A stretch of DNA of 9,024 nucleotides, taken from Candidatus Daviesbacteria bacterium RIFCSPLOWO2_02_FULL_41_8 (GTDB taxonomy: Bacteria > Patescibacteriota > Microgenomatia > Daviesbacterales > UBA10151). The stretch is from assembly GCA_001777455.1 (NCBI GenBank), contig MFDZ01000002.1, positions 291-9,314 on the forward strand, given 5' to 3'. Below are positions 1 to 6,572 of the stretch, in pieces. Position 1 is the stretch's first letter. Each line of letters opens with the position of its first letter. Position numbers and translations under genes: made by a program. The notes beneath the pieces were generated by a model. It searched no databases. It saw nothing but the letters and a program-made list of their open reading frames with translations, and was not told the DNA's origin.

Positions 1-259
1 CTTCAGTAGCTGAGGATCTTTTGGCCGCGTCAATTATCAAAAAAAGTTCCATGATACTGGCATCAACCGGCGGACAGGTTGGTTGGATTATAAAAACATC
101 TCTTTTGCGAAGATTCTCGGGGATAACAATTCTTTTTTCGCCGTCAGCAAAGGTGGAGACGGTTTCATCAGCGTCCTTGCCCAAAATTTTAGCAACATCT
201 TTGGCCAGCTTTAAATTTGCAGTTCCTGTTAAAAGTACAAAGCCATTATCCTTTGCCAT
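1..259 (-). CDS. prs: ribose-phosphate pyrophosphokinase, N-terminal part (cut by window edge)
   Basis: Makes PRPP from ribose 5-phosphate and ATP in the cytoplasm; PRPP is the entry substrate for purine, pyrimidine, histidine and NAD synthesis. The first 86 residues are visible, starting MAKDNGFVLLTGTANLKLAK. They match the family N-terminus: a strand followed by the G-T-A-N-L-x-L-A motif (residues 11-18), the T-F-A-D-G-E-K-R loop (36-43), the DVFIIQPT strand (54-61) and the start of the helix MELFLIIDAAKRSSA (70-84), where the family normally reads MELLIMIDA-KRASA. The PRPP-binding loop lies outside the window. The ATG at 259-257 sits where the family begins, but no Shine-Dalgarno sequence precedes it and a TATAAT box ends only 12 bp upstream, so the leader must be very short. 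It is divergent from the GNAT gene. Its position near the pur operon fits its role as precursor supplier. Confidence 0.93.
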   Translation of the reverse strand, partial: MAKDNGFVLLTGTANLKLAKDVAKILGKDADETVSTFADGEKRIVIPENLRKRDVFIIQPTCPPVDASIMELFLIIDAAKRSSATE

Positions 260-271
260 TTTGTATATTAG

Positions 272-299
272 ATTATATCATGAATAATGATAAAATGAA
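272..299 (-). promoter_or_regulatory. predicted sigma70-type promoter of prs, short leader
   Basis: On the minus strand an exact TATAAT lies at 277-272, preceded by TGA, giving an extended -10 (TGnTATAAT) at 280-272. A weak -35 (TTCATT, 299-294) sits 16 bp upstream. A start site about 7 nt after the -10 would leave only some 5-7 nt before the prs ATG at 259, too little for a ribosome binding site. The box is seen directly; its use is inferred. Confidence 0.6.
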
Positions 300-302
300 T
301 GA

Positions 303-857
303 ATGAAACCGGGCACGATTGTTTATACAGGTAAATCAAAATCAGGAAAAGAAATTATCTTTCGTTACCCTACTGAAAATGACTTGCATATGCTGCGTGA
401 TTACATCAATACTCTTTCTAAAGAGAAAACATTTATTATTTTCCAGGGCGAACAAGTTAGCTTGGAGGAAGAGAAAAAATATTTGGATTCACAGCTTAAA
501 GCAATTGCAGAAGAAAAGTCAGTCCAACTATTGGCATTTTCAGAAGGACGATTAGTCGGCAATACACAAATTGGTTTACAATCCAAAGCCATAAAGCATA
601 TTGGCGTTTTTGGAATATCCTTAGCCAAAGAATTCAGAGGAGAAGGAGTTGGCACACTTTTAATGGAAAAAATTGTCAAAGAGGCGAAGAAAAATTTAAA
701 AGGTTTGAAAATTATCACTCTTGAATGTTTTGGAAACAATGAAATTGCCAGAAAACTTTACGGGAAGATGGGATTCAGAACATTTGGCAATTTGCCAAAA
801 GGGATTATCTACAGAGACACCCCAGTTGACCACATTTATATGTTTAAAGAAGTTTAA
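303..857 (+). CDS. GNAT-family N-acetyltransferase
   Basis: A 184-residue protein with the GNAT fold pattern. It has an N-terminal strand IIFRYPTENDLHML (18-31), a central strand pair around QLLAFSEGRLVGNTQIGLQ (75-93), the acetyl-CoA pyrophosphate-binding motif A with FRGEGVGTLLM (111-121, R-G-x-G-x-G/A type), then the NNEIARKLYGKMGF helix and strand (145-158), where the conserved Tyr 153 is the usual general acid position. It would transfer acetyl from acetyl-CoA to an amine. The substrate cannot be read from the sequence; RimI-like protein acetylation or small-molecule acetylation are both possible. The ATG at 303 is chosen because ATGs at 295 and 299 are in other frames. No Shine-Dalgarno sequence is evident. 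It is transcribed towards purC and the two 3' ends overlap by 14 bp, so it is not part of the pur operon and there is no reason to link it to purines. Confidence 0.85.
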   Translation: MKPGTIVYTGKSKSGKEIIFRYPTENDLHMLRDYINTLSKEKTFIIFQGEQVSLEEEKKYLDSQLKAIAEEKSVQLLAFSEGRLVGNTQIGLQSKAIKHIGVFGISLAKEFRGEGVGTLLMEKIVKEAKKNLKGLKIITLECFGNNEIARKLYGKMGFRTFGNLPKGIIYRDTPVDHIYMFKEV

Positions 858-1806
858 GATTATTTTTAATTCTTTTGTTAACATTTTTTGAAGTATCCGG
901 GATAAATTTCTTGCCTGTTATTTTTTCATAAATTCCCATATAAAGCATGCTCATTTTGGCAATAAATTCCGGCGGCATTTTGGGAATTTTGCCTTTGCCG
1001 CTGTAACCATGCTCCTTAAACCAAATTCTTAAAGGTTCTTTATCATAGCTTTCCGGCTCCAATTTTTTTTCAAATCTTTTTTTGTAGGTTTTCTTAATCC
1101 AATATCTTGAAGAGTCAGGGGTATGAATTTCATCAACCAAAATTAATTTTCCGTTCCCGTCTAAACCAAATTCATATTTAGTATCAACCAATATTATTCC
1201 GGCGCTTTCACAAATTTTCTGGCCCCGTTCAAAAAGAGCCAGAGCAGCTTTTTTCATTTGTTTCCATACTAATGAAGTAACTATTCTTCTCTGAAGAATT
1301 TCTTTTTCTGTCAATCTTTCATCATGCCCGGTTTCTGCTTTAGTGGTAGGAGTTATAACCGGCTCCGGCAATTTTTGATTTTTCCGCAAACCTTCTGGAA
1401 ATTTAATCCCGTAAATTGTTCTTTCCCCTTTTTCATATGAGCCCCAAATAGATGTATCTGTCACACCTGTGATATAACCCCTGATCACCATTTCTATCGG
1501 AATGACTTGACAGTTTTTTACTAACATCACGTTAGGATCCGGAACAGAAAGTAAATGGTTTTGAATAATATCAGCGGTTTTCTTAAACCAAAATTCTGAA
1601 AGCCTTGTTAATACCTGTCCTTTAAATGGGATTAGTCCCAACACATGGTCAAAAGCAGATTGCCGGTCAGTTGTCACAATAATTCTTTTACTATCTAATG
1701 CGAAACTATCGCGGACTTTGCCGGAATGTTTTTTACCAAACTTAGGGAGATTAACGGTTTTAAGAGCAAAAGGAATACTGTCAATGACTTTTTGTTTACT
1801 GATCAT
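844..1806 (-). CDS. purC: phosphoribosylaminoimidazole-succinocarboxamide synthase (SAICAR synthetase)
   Basis: Joins CAIR and L-aspartate with ATP hydrolysis to give SAICAR, step 8 of IMP synthesis. The 320-residue length places it in the longer (about 300 residue, yeast Ade1-like) form rather than the roughly 240-residue E. coli form. Visible motifs are the ATP-binding SGKVRD loop (28-33), TTDRQSAFDHVL (45-56), the signature IEMVIRGYITG (104-114), TPTTKAETGHDE (152-163), LVDTKYEFG (206-214) and LVDEIHTPDSSRYW (223-236), the conserved substrate and metal region. The start overlaps the end of purE by 11 bp, so translation is probably coupled; only a weak GAAG precedes it. It is the last gene of the operon. 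Its stop lies inside the 3' end of the convergent GNAT gene and no hairpin-plus-U-run terminator is visible there. Confidence 0.96.
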   Translation of the reverse strand: MISKQKVIDSIPFALKTVNLPKFGKKHSGKVRDSFALDSKRIIVTTDRQSAFDHVLGLIPFKGQVLTRLSEFWFKKTADIIQNHLLSVPDPNVMLVKNCQVIPIEMVIRGYITGVTDTSIWGSYEKGERTIYGIKFPEGLRKNQKLPEPVITPTTKAETGHDERLTEKEILQRRIVTSLVWKQMKKAALALFERGQKICESAGIILVDTKYEFGLDGNGKLILVDEIHTPDSSRYWIKKTYKKRFEKKLEPESYDKEPLRIWFKEHGYSGKGKIPKMPPEFIAKMSMLYMGIYEKITGKKFIPDTSKNVNKRIKNNLKLL

Positions 1807-2281
1807 TTTCTATCTTCAGGGCTTTTTCTTCTACCTCTATTGCCAATTTCTTTTTGTATTCCAGTAATTTATTCTCCAATATTTTATCTGATGTTGCCAA
1901 TATCTGGACTGCCAGAATACCGGCATTTTTTGCACCGTTTATGGCAACCGTTGCCACCGGAATCCCGGAGGGCATTTGCATAGTAGAAAGCAATGCATCT
2001 ACTCCACCTAATACTCCACTTTCCAGCGGCACTCCGATAACCGGCAGAGGAAAACGGGCGGCAATTACTCCGGCTAAGTGTGCTGACATTCCAGCCCCGA
2101 CAATTATTACTTTTATACTGCGGGTACTGGCGTCTATTATCAATTCTTCTGTTCTTTCCGGAGACCTGTGTGCCGAAGAAATTGTCATATCGTATTCCAC
2201 ACCAAATTCTTCCAACACTTTTGCCGCTTCTTTCATTACAGGCAAATCAGAATCAGAGCCGGTGATAATAAGGACCCTCAT
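1796..2281 (-). CDS. purE: N5-carboxyaminoimidazole ribonucleotide mutase, class I PurE
   Basis: A 161-residue cytoplasmic enzyme that moves the carboxyl of N5-CAIR to C4, giving CAIR for PurC. Family motifs are complete: GSDSD (8-12), SSAHRSP with the catalytic-site His 38 (35-41), VGAGMSAHLAGVIAA (61-75), LPVIGVP (79-85) and the long SGVLGGVDALLS plus MQMPSGIPVATVAI stretch (88-114), followed by NAGILA (119-124). The pattern and length fit class I, the form that normally needs PurK to make N5-CAIR from AIR, bicarbonate and ATP; no purK is in this window. The class call is from the motif pattern, not from a tree. A strong GAGGAG lies 8 nt before the ATG, the only clear Shine-Dalgarno in the operon. 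It overlaps purC by 11 bp. Confidence 0.95.
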   Translation of the reverse strand: MRVLIITGSDSDLPVMKEAAKVLEEFGVEYDMTISSAHRSPERTEELIIDASTRSIKVIIVGAGMSAHLAGVIAARFPLPVIGVPLESGVLGGVDALLSTMQMPSGIPVATVAINGAKNAGILAVQILATSDKILENKLLEYKKKLAIEVEEKALKIENDQ

Positions 2282-2289
2282 GAAATTTT

Positions 2290-2297
2290 CTCCTCTT
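2290..2297 (-). promoter_or_regulatory. Shine-Dalgarno sequence of purE
   Basis: The minus strand reads AAGAGGAG ending 8 nt before the purE ATG (2281). This near-perfect anti-16S match shows the organism does use Shine-Dalgarno initiation, which makes its absence before purP-B, purP-A, purH and purA noticeable. Confidence 0.8.
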
Positions 2298-2329
2298 CTA
2301 TTTTAGAAAATTTCATTCGGAACCTTGCC

Positions 2330-2346
2330 TTTTTGCTTTGCAAAAA
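2330..2346 (-). repeat. short AT-rich hairpin in purB-purE gap
   Basis: A perfect inverted repeat with 7-bp arms TTTTTGC / GCAAAAA and a 3-nt loop, 15 bp after the purB stop. In the transcript it is a weak stem with no following U-run, so it does not look like a rho-independent terminator. It could pause RNA polymerase or shield the purB 3' end. Confidence 0.35.
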
Positions 2347-2360
2347 CGTAAATACTTTTT

Positions 2361-3773
2361 TCATAATGTTATTTTCTTAATTTCTTCTGCTAATGTCAAT
2401 GCTTTTTCTTTGGCATTGCCAACGTGATTTTTGGCATCCATTAGCTGCACTATTTCAGTAGGCTTTAAGTATTGCCCGATGGCAGAATTTTCGGATATTA
2501 AAACTTCCATGGGATTTACATTACCTTCCTGAATTGATTCCCGGGCCTTCATGGAAATCTCCCGCAATTCCTCATGCATTTTCTGCCTATCAGCACCCTT
2601 TTTGACCACTTCAATTATTATTGTCTCGCTGGCGGAAAAAGGCCAATAGGTGTCGAGATTTTTCATAATCCGTTTATCGTTTATTGTTATGTCGCTAACT
2701 ATATTAGTTGCGGAGTTCAGTATCTCATCTACGCTTAAAAACATTTCCGGAATGACTACTCTTCTATTGGCTGAATCGTCCAAGGTCCGCTCCAATAACA
2801 TCATAGAAGCATTATCCCAAGCAGTTCTGGAAAGATTTACTACCAATCGGGCCAGAGAACAAATTTGCTCGGCTTTTATCGGATTTTTCTTAAACGGCAT
2901 AGCGGAAGAACCAACCTGGGATTTTCCGAAAGGCTCCTGCCACTCTCCGAATCCGGGTGATTGCATAATCCTTAAATCAAAAGCAAATTTATTTAAAGAC
3001 CCTGCAATCCCGGCCAATAAATTTGCCAAAATAACCTCTATTTTCCGGGGGGCAGTCTGGTTGGTTATTTCAAATGCTTCTATCCCTAGCTCTTCGAGTA
3101 CTCCAGCCTCCATTTCTTTCGCTCTTTTTTCATCCAATAATTTCACATAACCGGCACTGGTCCCGACTGCTCCTTTTAATCCCTTGCTTTTCAAATTCTT
3201 TTTAACAAACTGCAAGAGCTCTAAATCCAGCAGTAAATCCTGCGCATAAAAGGCAAATCGGTACCCTAAAGTAGTCGGTTCTGCCGGCTGTAAATGAGTG
3301 TATCCCATACAGGGAAAGTCAGCATATTTATTAATCTTTTCACCAAATACCTTCAGGAGTTTTATCAGATCTCCCTCGATCAAAGAAAGCGCCTCAGTCA
3401 TTCTGACGGTCTCGGCATTATCCGAAATATCCATACTGGTGGCGCCCAGGTGAATTTTTCCTCCTCCAATCTTGGCTTTTTCTGCAAACTCCTTAATAGC
3501 TGCTACTACATCATGACGCGTATCTTTTTCAATTTCCCAAATTCTATCTATATCAATGTTGTCCTGGTTCTTTTCCAAATCAGCTAGTTCTTCTTTTGAA
3601 ACTAACCCATCTTTTGCCTGAGCCCTGGCCAACGCCACCCAGACTTTTCTCCAAAGCTTGTATTTCTTCTCCTCAGAGAATATCTCTCTCATTTTCTCCG
3701 ACCCATACCGCCAGCTAAACGGTGACTGATAAATTGAATAATTATTATTTTTCATAATACTTTTCTCTGTCAT
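2361..3773 (-). CDS. purB: adenylosuccinate lyase, animal-like long form
   Basis: Cleaves fumarate from SAICAR to give AICAR and from adenylosuccinate to give AMP, so it serves both the IMP pathway and the PurA branch. The 470 residues show TRHDV (85-89), HLGATS (108-113), YTHLQPAEPTTLG with the general-acid His 160 (158-170) and the fumarate-lyase signature GSSAMPFKKNP with the catalytic serine loop (288-298). The N-terminal YQSPFSWRYGS (15-25), LERTLDDSANRR (327-338) and the KKGADRQKMHE stretch (391-401) resemble the animal ADSL-type subfamily more than the Bacillus type. Two starts compete. ATG 3773 (used here) is the terminal ATGACA of a repeat element. ATG 3755 gives a 464-residue protein beginning MKNNNYSIYQ and may be the original start. 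The conserved part begins around residue 13, so neither is excluded. Confidence 0.95.
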   Translation of the reverse strand: MTEKSIMKNNNYSIYQSPFSWRYGSEKMREIFSEEKKYKLWRKVWVALARAQAKDGLVSKEELADLEKNQDNIDIDRIWEIEKDTRHDVVAAIKEFAEKAKIGGGKIHLGATSMDISDNAETVRMTEALSLIEGDLIKLLKVFGEKINKYADFPCMGYTHLQPAEPTTLGYRFAFYAQDLLLDLELLQFVKKNLKSKGLKGAVGTSAGYVKLLDEKRAKEMEAGVLEELGIEAFEITNQTAPRKIEVILANLLAGIAGSLNKFAFDLRIMQSPGFGEWQEPFGKSQVGSSAMPFKKNPIKAEQICSLARLVVNLSRTAWDNASMMLLERTLDDSANRRVVIPEMFLSVDEILNSATNIVSDITINDKRIMKNLDTYWPFSASETIIIEVVKKGADRQKMHEELREISMKARESIQEGNVNPMEVLISENSAIGQYLKPTEIVQLMDAKNHVGNAKEKALTLAEEIKKITL

Positions 3774-3834
3774 TCCCGCGAAAGCGGGAATCTATATAAA
3801 TGTTTATGGATCCCGGATCAAGTCCGGGATGACA
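3768..3834. repeat. double-hairpin repeat element R1 (purH-purB gap)
   Basis: 67 bp bounded by TGTCAT (3768-3773) and ATGACA (3829-3834). It contains two perfect hairpins: ATTCCCGC-GAAA-GCGGGAAT (3772-3791, 8-bp stem, tetraloop) and ATCCCGGA-TCAAG-TCCGGGAT (3810-3830, 8-bp stem). It fills almost the whole gap, starting 6 bp after the purH stop and ending on the first possible purB start codon. Repeats of this look (TCATTCCCGCGAAAGCGGGA) are known in many bacterial genomes. No U-run follows the stems on the minus strand, so a classical terminator is unlikely; an RNA-processing or attenuating role is possible. Confidence 0.85.
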
Positions 3835-3840
3835 AAGGTA

Positions 3841-5400
3841 TCAATGTCTAAACGCCCTCCTTCCGGTAAATACCATCGGTATATTAGCTTTATCAGCAGC
3901 ATCTATTGAGGCCCTGTCATTGACAGATCCTCCCTGTTCCACGATTGCCACAATACCGGCTTTGGCCGACATTTCCACCGAATCTTCAAACGGGAAGAAA
4001 CTGTCACTTATCAGTATACCGCCTTTTGTAAAGTTGCCTGCCTGTTCCAGCGCAATTTTAGTCGCCCCCACCCGGGAAGTTTGTCCGGAACCGATTCCGC
4101 GAGTCATTGGGATGTCTTTATCAATAACTATAACAGCATTAGATCTTACAGCTTTCACTGCTTTAAAACCAAATTTCATTTGTTCCATTTGTTTCTCTGT
4201 AGGTTTCTTATTGGTCACGATTTTCCAGTCTTTAAAGCAATTTTGCACATTATCATCAAAATCCTGGAGCAACACTGCTCCGGCAAAATATTTAAGATCC
4301 CATCTCTCACTCCTTTTATTTTCAATCGGCCCAAATGTATAAACTCCCATACTTTTTCTGACCTTTTTTAAAAGTTCCAAAGCATCCGGAGATATGGAAG
4401 GAACTGCCACTATATCAGTATTTCCTTCCCGCTCATTTTTAAATGTGGCGATATTCTTGGCGGCTTTTAAATCCATTGGTTTATTCAAAACAATTACCCC
4501 TCCAAATGCGGAAACCGGATCGGCTTCAGTGGCCCGGAACAGCGCTTCGAAACTATCCTTACCGGTTGCAATCCCGCAAGGGCTTAAATGTTTTATGACA
4601 GCCGCCGCCGGTTCGCTAAATTGCCTGACTGTTTCAAGACCCGCTTGAATATCTCCGATGTTGGTACCGGAAAGCTCACGACCCCAAAGGTGTTTTAATT
4701 TTGCAAAAGGAGAATTTGTTTTTGGCATCAGGTACAAAGCTCCTTCCTGATGTGGATTCTCACCATAACGAAGAACATTAGTTCTTCTAAGGGGTATTGT
4801 TAGTTCTTTTGGAAACTCCTGCCTGCCGGCAGGCAGGTCTCTTTCTGAAAAGAATTTACCAATCTGGGAATCATAAAAAGACAGATGATAAAAAGCTCTG
4901 GAAGCCAACTCTTTTCGAAGCTTTTCAGTCACCTTTCCATTTTCCAAAGCGTCAGACACCATTCCATAATCATCGGGACTAACTATTACTAAGACATTAG
5001 AATTATTTTTAGCAGCTGCCCGGATCATAGTCGGACCACCCACGTCTATTGTTTCAATACCGGGCCGCTCTTCAAACGGATAAAGGTTGCAAACTACAAT
5101 ATCTATTTGCGGAACTTTTAATTTTTGGGCTTCACTAATATGTTTCGGGTTTTTCCTGTCAAACAAAATACCTGACTCAATTTGAAAACTGATAGTTTTC
5201 ATCCGTCCGTCAAATGAATCCCTGGGGTTACCAGTAACTTCTTCTATTGGAGTAACTTTTATTTTGTTTTCTTCCAAAACCTTCAGCGTACCGCCGGTGG
5301 AAATTATTGTATATCCAGATTTTAGCAAAACTTTTGCAAAATCTACAATTCCGGTTTTATCATAAACGCTTAGTAATGCAAACTTTTGATCTGTTTTCAT
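3841..5400 (-). CDS. purH: bifunctional AICAR transformylase / IMP cyclohydrolase
   Basis: Formylates AICAR with 10-formyl-tetrahydrofolate and closes FAICAR to IMP, the last two steps. The N-terminal cyclohydrolase domain (about 1-185) has SVYDKTG (11-17), STGGT (34-38), DGRMKT with Lys 68 (64-69), CNLYPFE with Tyr 107 (104-110) and IDVGGPTMIRAAAKN with Asp 119 and Lys 131 (118-132), at the spacing of the human active-site residues. The transformylase domain has RYGENPHQ (211-218), the catalytic KH pair in IKHLSPCGIA (Lys 270, His 271), ADPVSAFGG (293-301), GSGQTSRV (437-444), SDSFFPF (465-471) and the GRRAFRH end. Length is normal for the family (about 510-530). A palindrome-encoded DLPAGRQ (188-194) lies in the linker between domains. 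The usual TLHP after the GR-KT motif is replaced by TISF. No Shine-Dalgarno precedes the ATG; repeat R2 ends 7 bp upstream. Confidence 0.97.
   Translation of the reverse strand: MKTDQKFALLSVYDKTGIVDFAKVLLKSGYTIISTGGTLKVLEENKIKVTPIEEVTGNPRDSFDGRMKTISFQIESGILFDRKNPKHISEAQKLKVPQIDIVVCNLYPFEERPGIETIDVGGPTMIRAAAKNNSNVLVIVSPDDYGMVSDALENGKVTEKLRKELASRAFYHLSFYDSQIGKFFSERDLPAGRQEFPKELTIPLRRTNVLRYGENPHQEGALYLMPKTNSPFAKLKHLWGRELSGTNIGDIQAGLETVRQFSEPAAAVIKHLSPCGIATGKDSFEALFRATEADPVSAFGGVIVLNKPMDLKAAKNIATFKNEREGNTDIVAVPSISPDALELLKKVRKSMGVYTFGPIENKRSERWDLKYFAGAVLLQDFDDNVQNCFKDWKIVTNKKPTEKQMEQMKFGFKAVKAVRSNAVIVIDKDIPMTRGIGSGQTSRVGATKIALEQAGNFTKGGILISDSFFPFEDSVEMSAKAGIVAIVEQGGSVNDRASIDAADKANIPMVFTGRRAFRH
4818..4837. 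repeat. 20-bp perfect palindrome inserted in frame in purH
   Basis: CCTGCCTGCCGGCAGGCAGG equals its own reverse complement over all 20 bases and is far more GC-rich than its surroundings. On the coding strand it supplies codons for residues 188-194 (D-L-P-A-G-R-Q) in the PurH interdomain linker. Related peptides (LPAGRQ, or ACRQAG in another frame) recur in unrelated proteins of candidate-phylum genomes, from general recollection rather than a search, so this is likely a small dispersed palindromic repeat and not PurH-specific sequence. Confidence 0.8.
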
Positions 5401-5407
5401 ATATGTT

Positions 5408-5478
5408 TGTCATTCCGAGCGATTAGCGAGGAATCTCAAGATTAAATCTGGAGATCCTTCACTTCGTTCAGGATGACA
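5408..5478. repeat. double-hairpin repeat element R2 (purP-A-purH gap)
   Basis: 71 bp bounded by TGTCAT (5408-5413) and ATGACA (5473-5478), the same ends as R1 but with different inner sequence. The two hairpins have stems ATTCC/GGAAT (5412-5434) and ATCCT/AGGAT (5454-5474), with a small AGATT-A-AATCT stem between them (5440-5450). It fills nearly all of the 83-bp gap between the purP-A stop and the purH start and leaves no Shine-Dalgarno for purH. Confidence 0.8.
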
Positions 5479-5483
5479 GAAGA

Positions 5484-6572
5484 CTACGTCAAAACCTTTT
5501 TTAGCTCTCCTTTCTCGATTGCTTCTTTTATTTCCATTGCCACTCTTTTGCCCATACTGATATTTTGTCCAAATAAATACCCGCTGTAAGGGGTAGCAAA
5601 AATGCCGGGTGATCCGGGCATCCGTGGTGAAACATCAAAAACAATAATTTCTTTTTTGGGCGGGCCGGCAGTGATCATGGTTTGCAATCCAAACGGGCCG
5701 ATCACACCGGGCGAAACCATCTTCTGGCTGGCCTCTACAAACCGCTCACCCATAGCAAATACATCCTCTAATAAAGACTCCAGCACAGTGACTGCAATGT
5801 GTCCCGCCTCTTCATATTTTACTCCAATTTTTTTAATTAACTCCTCTTCATATATTGACGGCAATTTGGTTAATCCTTCAATATTAGTTTGCCTCCTGGT
5901 ATCAGTGCCAATTAATTCCAGTCTTTTATTAACCGGTGAATAAAAGAAATTAAAGTTTACCTGCACCCCTACAATGAACTCTTCAATTACGGATGATTTG
6001 ATTTGTTCTTCAGTAAATTTTCCCAGTCCTAATCCGTGGGCCACTCCTAATTTATATTCCTCAAAGGACTCGGCAAAGAAAAATGCCCGCTCAAATCCTC
6101 TTTCTTTTTCCAAAACTTTAACTATACAAAGCCGATCAATTTTTTTTGGATCATCAAATTGCTGAGGATAACGAATCTGTGCGGCATCCAGTAGATCATA
6201 CTGGTTTGGTTTTACTCCCCGCTCTTCGGCTTTAAGTAAAAACCTGTTTCCAAACATCGGTACTTTAAACTTTTTCTCAATGGCATTGTAATCATTAATA
6301 TAAACTTCAAAAGACCGATGAGGAATAAAAATTGCATTTCTTTTAAGAAGCTCCTGCTGGACTTTTTCGCTAAGTATATCTCTAAACTCATCCAACACAA
6401 TTACTTCATCTACACAACCCAATTCTCCATTTGTCGCATAATATTTTTTGTAAGTTTTTTCTCTGCCTTTTTTACAAATAACTAAAGTCTTAAACCCCAA
6501 ATCCTTCGCTCCCCGGCAAACATCAAGAGCGGAATGAGAACCAAGTACGGCAATTGTATAACTTTTATTCAT
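5484..6572 (-). CDS. PurP-like ATP-grasp protein, divergent paralogue (purP-A)
   Basis: A 362-residue protein of the PurP family (formate- and ATP-dependent FAICAR synthetase; PurP N- and C-terminal domains, formerly DUF1246 and DUF1297). Shared with canonical PurP are VLGSHSALDVCRGAK (9-23), PMFGNR (105-110), EEFIVGVQVNFNFFYSP (197-213), QTNIEGL (228-234), GPFGLQTM (292-299) and SMGKRVAMEIK (339-349). It differs where the neighbouring paralogue is canonical: PHRSF replaces PHGSF (84-88), the WE of the helix after FGNR is missing (LLKAEER, 112-118), and the glycine-rich ATP loop is replaced by LEKERGFERAF (154-164). The C-terminal strand reads FDVSPRMPGSPGI (312-324). It may be a second PurP subfamily, perhaps with altered substrate or as partner of purP-B; formate-AICAR ligase activity is not assured. 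The start overlaps a possible small ORF by 4 bp, and no Shine-Dalgarno is seen. Confidence 0.88.
   Translation of the reverse strand: MNKSYTIAVLGSHSALDVCRGAKDLGFKTLVICKKGREKTYKKYYATNGELGCVDEVIVLDEFRDILSEKVQQELLKRNAIFIPHRSFEVYINDYNAIEKKFKVPMFGNRFLLKAEERGVKPNQYDLLDAAQIRYPQQFDDPKKIDRLCIVKVLEKERGFERAFFFAESFEEYKLGVAHGLGLGKFTEEQIKSSVIEEFIVGVQVNFNFFYSPVNKRLELIGTDTRRQTNIEGLTKLPSIYEEELIKKIGVKYEEAGHIAVTVLESLLEDVFAMGERFVEASQKMVSPGVIGPFGLQTMITAGPPKKEIIVFDVSPRMPGSPGIFATPYSGYLFGQNISMGKRVAMEIKEAIEKGELKKVLT

Noticed and set aside
783..799. Inverted repeat TTTGGCAA-T-TTGCCAAA inside the GNAT gene
   Set aside because: It lies within a normal conserved reading frame, has no promoter or T-run nearby, and a 17-bp palindrome of this kind can arise by chance.
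1854..2306. 150-codon plus-strand frame opposite purE
   Set aside because: It is the antisense of a fully conserved purE frame; its length reflects codon composition, not a gene.
3768..3834. R1 as a rho-independent terminator between purH and purB
   Set aside because: The stems are strong but neither is followed by a U-run on the minus strand, and the downstream purB, purE and purC have no promoter that I can see.
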